NCBI GenBank assembly: GCA_007128245.1
Contig: SKXU01000016.1
Span: 1 to 9,135, forward strand
Origin: Candidatus Woesearchaeota archaeon
GTDB taxonomy: Archaea > Nanobdellota > Nanobdellia > Woesearchaeales > SKIA01
DNA length: 9,135 nucleotides
Direction of reading: 5' to 3'
Below are positions 6,068 to 9,135 of this stretch, in pieces. A program made the translations under genes and the position numbers. A model generated the notes under the pieces. That model saw nothing but the letters and a program-made list of their open reading frames with translations. It was not told the origin of the DNA and ran no database searches. How positions within the stretch are numbered: the stretch's first letter is position 1; each line of letters begins with the position of its first letter.

Positions 6068-6471
6068 AACCGTTTTTCTACTTCAAGACCGATAAGGAGT
6101 GCCACGCCGCAGATAATAACTGTGTCTGCGATATTAAAAATGGGAAATGTGCCTATGCGGATATAGTCGATGACTCCTCCGTGCACCACTCTGTCTATTC
6201 CGTTTGAAGCCACTCCCGCAGTGATGAGGGCTAATGAGAAATACGCAAGACCTGTTTCTTGCTGACTTGCGTATACGAGCAGGGCAAGCGCTGCCACGCT
6301 AATGAGCACCATAGCAACATTTGCTCCTGGAAGAAATCCGAAGGTAATGCCTGAGTTGATGGTGTGCGTGTATATTCCTATGGGCGTTTGTAGTTGTGTT
6401 GAACCGATTTTTAGTGCTTGGTCAAGTACAAAGGCGATTGTTGCGATAGTGATTGCTACTGTCTTTTTCAT
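6031..6471 (-). CDS. lspA: Signal peptidase II (lipoprotein signal peptidase) LspA
   Basis: A 146-residue integral membrane aspartyl peptidase that in bacteria cleaves diacylglyceryl-modified prolipoproteins before the lipobox Cys. Four likely membrane helices: about 4-20, 50-68, 74-90 and 112-130. Conserved motifs: DQALK (17-21), INSGITFGF (38-46), NGIDRVVHGGVIDY (90-103) and FPIFNIADT (109-117). By comparison with bacterial LspA the catalytic pair is Asp102 and Asp116; their 14-residue spacing is shorter than the 18-19 of S. aureus and P. aeruginosa LspA. The ATG at 6471 lies 2 bases after the stop of the preceding coiled-coil gene, so it is operon-internal. LspA is rare in archaea, suggesting transfer from bacteria. 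No lipobox protein is visible in the window. The C-terminus is a basic KSSKSSRSSR tail overlapping aIF1A. Confidence 0.9.
   Translation of the reverse strand: MKKTVAITIATIAFVLDQALKIGSTQLQTPIGIYTHTINSGITFGFLPGANVAMVLISVAALALLVYASQQETGLAYFSLALITAGVASNGIDRVVHGGVIDYIRIGTFPIFNIADTVIICGVALLIGLEVEKRFQKSSKSSRSSR
6034..6060. repeat. Three 9-base tandem units shared by two convergent genes
   Basis: Two exact copies of CCTTGATGA (6034-6042, 6043-6051) are followed by a diverged third, TTTAGACGA (6052-6060). The plus strand codes the LDD repeats ending aIF1A; the minus strand codes the SSK/SSR repeats ending LspA. The unit is a multiple of three, so copy-number change would lengthen or shorten both tails without breaking either frame. 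Confidence 0.8.
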
Positions 6472-6473
6472 GT

Positions 6474-6803
6474 CTATTTCGTATACCACGGCCCGCGCGT
6501 AGCTTCTTTCGGGCTTTTCTGTAGCTTTTCGAGTTGCTCGAGTCGATGGGTGAGTACGTCTAGTTGTGCTTTAATCCCGTCAAGCCGGGCGATAATCACG
6601 TCATATTGCAGGTTATTAGACTCTTTTGGCTGGTCTTGTGGGACAAACGAGGTTCCTGGCGGAGGACTCTCTGGATTTAGTCCTGGGAAATCCGGGGTTG
6701 GTTGAGGGGTGAAGTCTGTTTGTGGCGTTTCAAAATCAGTGGAGAAATCTGCTCCTAAATCTGCGAATGGGTCATCCTCTTTTTTCCAGAACTTCATGTT
6801 CAT
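6474..6803 (-). CDS. Small acidic/Pro-rich protein with C-terminal coiled coil
   Basis: A 109-residue protein with three parts: a short basic-aromatic start (MNMKFWKK), an acidic and Pro-rich, probably disordered linker (about 9-60), and a helix from about 67 to 95 with heptad-like hydrophobic spacing (IIARLDGIKAQLDVLTHRLE), likely an oligomerising coiled coil. I recall small proteins of this build from Woesearchaeota-type genomes, with no assigned function. The start at 6803 is chosen because the TATA-like box is about 26.5 bases upstream; the ATG at 6797, two codons in, is an alternative. The next gene, lspA, begins 2 bases after its stop, so they share an mRNA. No signal peptide or membrane span; it may act at the inner membrane face, but that is inference. 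Confidence 0.75.
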   Translation of the reverse strand: MNMKFWKKEDDPFADLGADFSTDFETPQTDFTPQPTPDFPGLNPESPPPGTSFVPQDQPKESNNLQYDVIIARLDGIKAQLDVLTHRLEQLEKLQKSPKEATRGPWYTK

Positions 6804-6825
6804 ATACGTGCTATGCGCACGCTGC

Positions 6826-6833
6826 TTTTTAAT
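6826..6833 (-). promoter_or_regulatory. TATA-like box of the coiled-coil/lspA operon
   Basis: ATTAAAAA on the minus strand is centred about 26.5 bases before the ATG at 6803. It overlaps the last codons of the upstream surface-protein gene, so this pair has its own promoter. Confidence 0.6.
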
Positions 6834-8562
6834 AGTTATGTTGGCCGAGTTCTTGTTGAATGCGCTCAAGCTCTTGCTGGAGTTCTGCAAGTTTTTCTTG
6901 ATCTGCAGCTGTTTGTGGGGTAAACGAACTCATAAACGCAGCTGTGTGCACGTAGAGCTCTCGCAAGTGCTCGGCTCTTCTGTGTACATACGCGATGCGC
7001 GCAAGGATGAGTACGAGAATGAATCCAAAAAGAATAAGCAGGCTCATAAGAACAAACGAGGTGTGTGCCTCTTGGGTTTCTTGCTCCTCAGGTTCTTGCC
7101 TTGGTGCTTGTATGATGTGTTCAGTGGTGAGGTTGAGTTCTGCAGTACTCAGGGTCGCGGTGTAGGTTCCGTGCGTGTTTACTGCCACTGTATGCGTTGC
7201 GTTTAGCGGGATGGTTTCGTTGTAGAGGATATCTGAGAACTGTCGTATGATGAGCTGACCCGTGGCATGAGTAAAGTCTTGTGGCGTGATGAGTAATTGG
7301 TATCCGCTGCTTGTTTGCTGCGCAGCAAGGCGTAGTGTGGGTTCTGCTTGCACGGCCTCTTCTTGCGTGCTTGGCGGCGTGGGTGGTGGAGTGCTCAGGA
7401 TGCGCAGTTGATCACGTGTTGTGGTAGTAACTCCATTGATATCTTCATAGGTGAGTGCTAGCGATATGGTGTAGTCGTTTCCTGAGCGGTTAGAGAATAT
7501 TCTTAGCGTGTGCATGATGGTATCTTGAGCGGGTATGGTAAGTGTTACTTCTTCATCTATAAGTATGCTTTTAGCGGTGAGTTTTGCGCTCACACTCTCG
7601 TTATTTGGATTCAGCACGGTAATGCGCAGCGCGTGTTCTTGCCTGACAGGAAGTTGTGCGTCGTGATAGTCATGAATAAATTGTAAGGGTGCAAATGAGT
7701 CAATAACTGGGTAGTTTTTTGTTCGTGTGCTCTCGCCATGTTCTGTGATGGCAGTAATTGTCACGGTGATGTTTGTTCGCACTCCTCGAGCGGCGCTGTA
7801 GTTAAACGCAAACTCTGCCGTTTCATTCTCCATAAAGGTTCGCGCGAGTTGGGCGTTAAGGTTGCGTCGGTCGTGGATGGTAAGTTGTGGCGCGTGAACT
7901 TGAACGAAAAGCTCAGCGTCTTGTTCTCGCTGGATGCGCATACGAAAGGGATACGCGCTATCTGCGGTGGTTTGCGGCACGTGTGTCGCGTCTGTGGCGA
8001 TAAAGTCTTCTACTTCGACAACTGCGGTGTTGTTTTGTTCGTACGGTTCAGAGACTGTTGCGTGAAATCTTGTGGGTTCATGTATGATTGCGGTGTATGA
8101 TAGTGTTCTGCTGCTCTCTGCGCGAATCGTTCCGGTCCAGGAGAGGTTTTCTTGGAATCCGGTCGGTCGGCGTATTTGCGCAGCTGTTTCTTCTTGGAGA
8201 TGAAATACTCTGTCGTGATTTGCGTGGTTGATAATGGTAATTTCTACTCTGAAGGGCTCTCCTATGCGTACTTGCTCAGGAATTCCTCTTCGTAGCGAGT
8301 ACGACAGGTTTACTGGGTCTGTGCGTATACGTGCGGAAGTGTTTGTGCTCTCTACTAAGCACACAAAGTGCAGTGACGTGGTGTGACAGTCGTCTGTGCG
8401 CCAGATACGCGGGTTATTGTTTATGTTGATGACTGATCGGTCTTCTAGGGTGAGTTCTACGTAGAATTCTGTTTCGTCAACGCTAAAGCGGTCACCAACT
8501 TCGTAGTCTGTGATGTTTGCGGCAATGCTAAGCACAGCCAACACGAGTAGGAGTATTCTCAC
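6829..8562 (-). CDS. Membrane-anchored, sequon-rich surface protein with cytoplasmic coiled coil
   Basis: A 577-residue protein of no recognised family. A short signal sequence (MRILLLVLAVLSIAAN) leads into a long beta-rich extracellular part that looks like several Ig-like or CARDB-like sandwiches. A Pro/Gln/Glu linker (about 485-500) precedes one membrane helix (about 503-526), followed by a basic stop-transfer segment (HRRAEHLR) and a cytoplasmic coiled coil near 549-573. I count 13 N-x-S/T sequons in the outside part and none in the tail, fitting a type I topology with heavy archaeal N-glycosylation. The start is GTG at 8562, supported by a TATA-like box about 26.5 bases upstream and by the signal sequence. 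It lies 32 bases after eS8 and just before the coiled-coil/lspA pair. It could be an S-layer-associated or adhesion protein; that is inference. Confidence 0.82.
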   Translation of the reverse strand: MRILLLVLAVLSIAANITDYEVGDRFSVDETEFYVELTLEDRSVININNNPRIWRTDDCHTTSLHFVCLVESTNTSARIRTDPVNLSYSLRRGIPEQVRIGEPFRVEITIINHANHDRVFHLQEETAAQIRRPTGFQENLSWTGTIRAESSRTLSYTAIIHEPTRFHATVSEPYEQNNTAVVEVEDFIATDATHVPQTTADSAYPFRMRIQREQDAELFVQVHAPQLTIHDRRNLNAQLARTFMENETAEFAFNYSAARGVRTNITVTITAITEHGESTRTKNYPVIDSFAPLQFIHDYHDAQLPVRQEHALRITVLNPNNESVSAKLTAKSILIDEEVTLTIPAQDTIMHTLRIFSNRSGNDYTISLALTYEDINGVTTTTRDQLRILSTPPPTPPSTQEEAVQAEPTLRLAAQQTSSGYQLLITPQDFTHATGQLIIRQFSDILYNETIPLNATHTVAVNTHGTYTATLSTAELNLTTEHIIQAPRQEPEEQETQEAHTSFVLMSLLILFGFILVLILARIAYVHRRAEHLRELYVHTAAFMSSFTPQTAADQEKLAELQQELERIQQELGQHNY

Positions 8563-8584
8563 GTGTGTGTTGCGTTTGTGTGTG

Positions 8585-8592
8585 TATAAAAA
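8585..8592 (-). promoter_or_regulatory. TATA-like box of the surface protein gene
   Basis: TTTTTATA on the minus strand, in the 32-base gap after eS8, is centred about 26.5 bases before the GTG at 8562. The exact spacing supports the GTG as a leaderless start. Confidence 0.65.
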
Positions 8593-8594
8593 CC

Positions 8595-8969
8595 TTATTG
8601 GAGCTTTGCGTGGATAATTCCGTCTTGTCCAGGTCGGTTTGTTACTTTTGCCAGTCCTTTGTCGGTTTCCAGCAGGGTTCCTTTAGTAAGGATGTTTCGC
8701 CTCACAAAGTGTCTGTTCGCAGGGTTTTCTTTTACAGAAAGAATGGTGGCTTTGTGGTGTTTGCCATTGCTATCAACGACTGACGCAGTGTTATCTGCGA
8801 GAAGTTGCGTTTTGTGGTTTCCGCCAATCGTTCGAATCTTCCTCACCCTCTTTGCGCCGATACGTGTGTGCGCTGCAAGGCCACCTGATTGATGCTGTCG
8901 CCGTACGATGAGTCGTTTGTAGCGCGCACCGCTTGGTTTTCTGTTTGATCGTGATTGGTTGCGTACCAT
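8595..8969 (-). CDS. rps8e: Small ribosomal subunit protein eS8
   Basis: A 124-residue protein of archaeal eS8 type, found in archaea and eukaryotes but not bacteria. Landmarks are the basic N-terminus SRSNRKPSGARYKR (6-19), TIGGNHKTQLL (47-57), VKENPANRHFVRRNILTKG (79-97) and VTNRPGQDGIIHAKL (109-123). The frame remains open upstream to 9074, but the ATG at 8969 gives the standard N-terminus and lies about 27 bases after a TATA-like box, so the longer form is rejected. The promoter is nearly identical to that of uS12. The next gene on the same strand, a surface protein, has its own promoter. Confidence 0.96.
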   Translation of the reverse strand: MVRNQSRSNRKPSGARYKRLIVRRQHQSGGLAAHTRIGAKRVRKIRTIGGNHKTQLLADNTASVVDSNGKHHKATILSVKENPANRHFVRRNILTKGTLLETDKGLAKVTNRPGQDGIIHAKLQ

Positions 8970-8990
8970 TACGAGTTGAGAATGACAAGC

Positions 8991-9010
8991 TGTTTTTAAG
9001 CGTTGCTGTT
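8991..9010 (-). promoter_or_regulatory. eS8 promoter (BRE plus TATA-like element)
   Basis: On the minus strand AACAGCAACG followed by CTTAAAAACA ends 21 bases before the ATG at 8969. It matches the uS12 promoter at 389-408 in 19 of 20 positions, at the same distance from the start codon. Confidence 0.75.
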
Positions 9011-9032
9011 CTTGTGGCTTTGTCCGGAAAAG

Positions 9033-9040
9033 AATAAAAA
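9033..9040 (+). promoter_or_regulatory. TATA-like box of the right-edge gene
   Basis: AATAAAAA is centred about 26.5 bases before the ATG at 9063. It lies back to back with the eS8 promoter in the 93-base divergent gap. Confidence 0.6.
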
Positions 9041-9042
9041 CC

Positions 9043-9091
9043 CTCACTGGCGAGGGTGATTTATGATCAAACAAAGCACACTGCCAGTGAG
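9043..9091. repeat. 9-base inverted repeat spanning the start of the right-edge gene
   Basis: CTCACTGGC (9043-9051) and GCCAGTGAG (9083-9091) are perfect inverted copies with a 31-base spacer. The left arm lies between the TATA-like box and the predicted transcription start; the right arm lies in the first codons. Each arm also joins a smaller local dyad (CCCTC...GAGGG at 9041-9056; CACTG-C-CAGTG at 9079-9089). A regulator-binding site is possible but not shown. Confidence 0.45.
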
Positions 9092-9135
9092 AGATGAGTA
9101 CGAGTTATACAGCGAGATTAAAGAACTTTTCCACA
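9063..9135 (+). CDS. Start of an unidentified protein, 3' partial
   Basis: An ATG at 9063 opens a frame of 24 codons that runs off the right edge. The peptide begins MIKQSTLPVRDEYELYSEIK and appears helical and charged; nothing in it identifies a family. The start is supported by a TATA-like box about 26.5 bases upstream. An ATG at 9095 in another frame is the only rival visible, and it lacks a box at the right distance. A 9-base inverted repeat spans the start. The gene is divergent from eS8. Confidence 0.6.
   Translation, partial: MIKQSTLPVRDEYELYSEIKELFH

Noticed and set aside
6472..6489. Upstream ATG at 6489 for LspA (six extra residues)
   Set aside because: It overlaps the coiled-coil gene, and the ATG at 6471 gives the tight stop-start junction and an N-terminus typical of LspA. 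It cannot be fully excluded.
7738..8100. Plus-strand frame with several cysteines opposite the surface protein
   Set aside because: The Cys come from TGT runs in G/T-rich DNA. There is no promoter box at the right distance and no recognisable domain.
8970..9074. 35-residue N-terminal extension of eS8
   Set aside because: Standard eS8 N-terminus begins at the ATG at 8969, and the extension covers the eS8 promoter and the divergent gene's start.
1..9135. tRNA, rRNA, CRISPR array, insertion sequence or toxin-antitoxin module
   Set aside because: I found no repeated spacers, transposase motifs, terminal repeats with target duplications, or cloverleaf-like sequence. Gaps between genes are all under 150 bases and are filled by promoters.

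Overview
The window reads as a piece of a small-genome archaeon, most likely a DPANN lineage of the Woesearchaeota/Pacearchaeota type. Ribosomal proteins uS12, uS7 and eS8 and initiation factor aIF1A are all of the archaeal type, genes are packed with few non-coding bases, and start codons follow archaeal rules. The DPANN placement is inferred from gene content and the style of the small proteins; it is not proven here.

Layout: (1) 1-285, minus: N-terminal part of a proteasome-beta/HslV-like Ntn hydrolase, cut by the left edge. (2) 430-1478, plus: uS12 and uS7, overlapping by one base. (3) 1518-1937 and 2040-2414, plus: two unrecognised small proteins that look like divergent tandem paralogues. 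(4) 2411-3957, minus: an SppA peptidase coupled to a Dph2-like diphthamide protein that lacks its N-terminal domain. (5) 4040-5725, plus: a secreted beta-helix protein with a Cys-rich module and a C-terminal dockerin, divergent from sppA. (6) 5762-6067, plus: aIF1A, whose 3' end overlaps (7) 6031-8969, minus: eS8, a heavily sequon-rich surface protein, a small coiled-coil protein and a bacterial-type signal peptidase II (LspA). (8) 9063-9135, plus: start of an unidentified gene.

The genes fall into two themes: translation (uS12, uS7, aIF1A, eS8, and a Dph2 relative whose family modifies EF-2) and the cell envelope or proteolysis (SppA, LspA, beta-helix/dockerin protein, membrane-anchored glycoprotein candidate, Ntn hydrolase). 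EF-2 and EF-1A, the usual neighbours of uS12-uS7, are absent.

The most general signal is regulatory. Eleven genes have an A/T-rich TATA-like box centred about 25.5-27.5 bases before a start codon, which implies leaderless mRNAs. The other three genes (uS7, the Dph2-like gene, LspA) start within 2 bases of the preceding stop. This rule fixed most starts given here. The uS12 and eS8 promoters share a 20-base element with one mismatch at identical distance from the ATG. I saw no tRNA, rRNA, CRISPR array or insertion sequence, and no gene-free stretch above 300 bases; the longest gap is 286-429.
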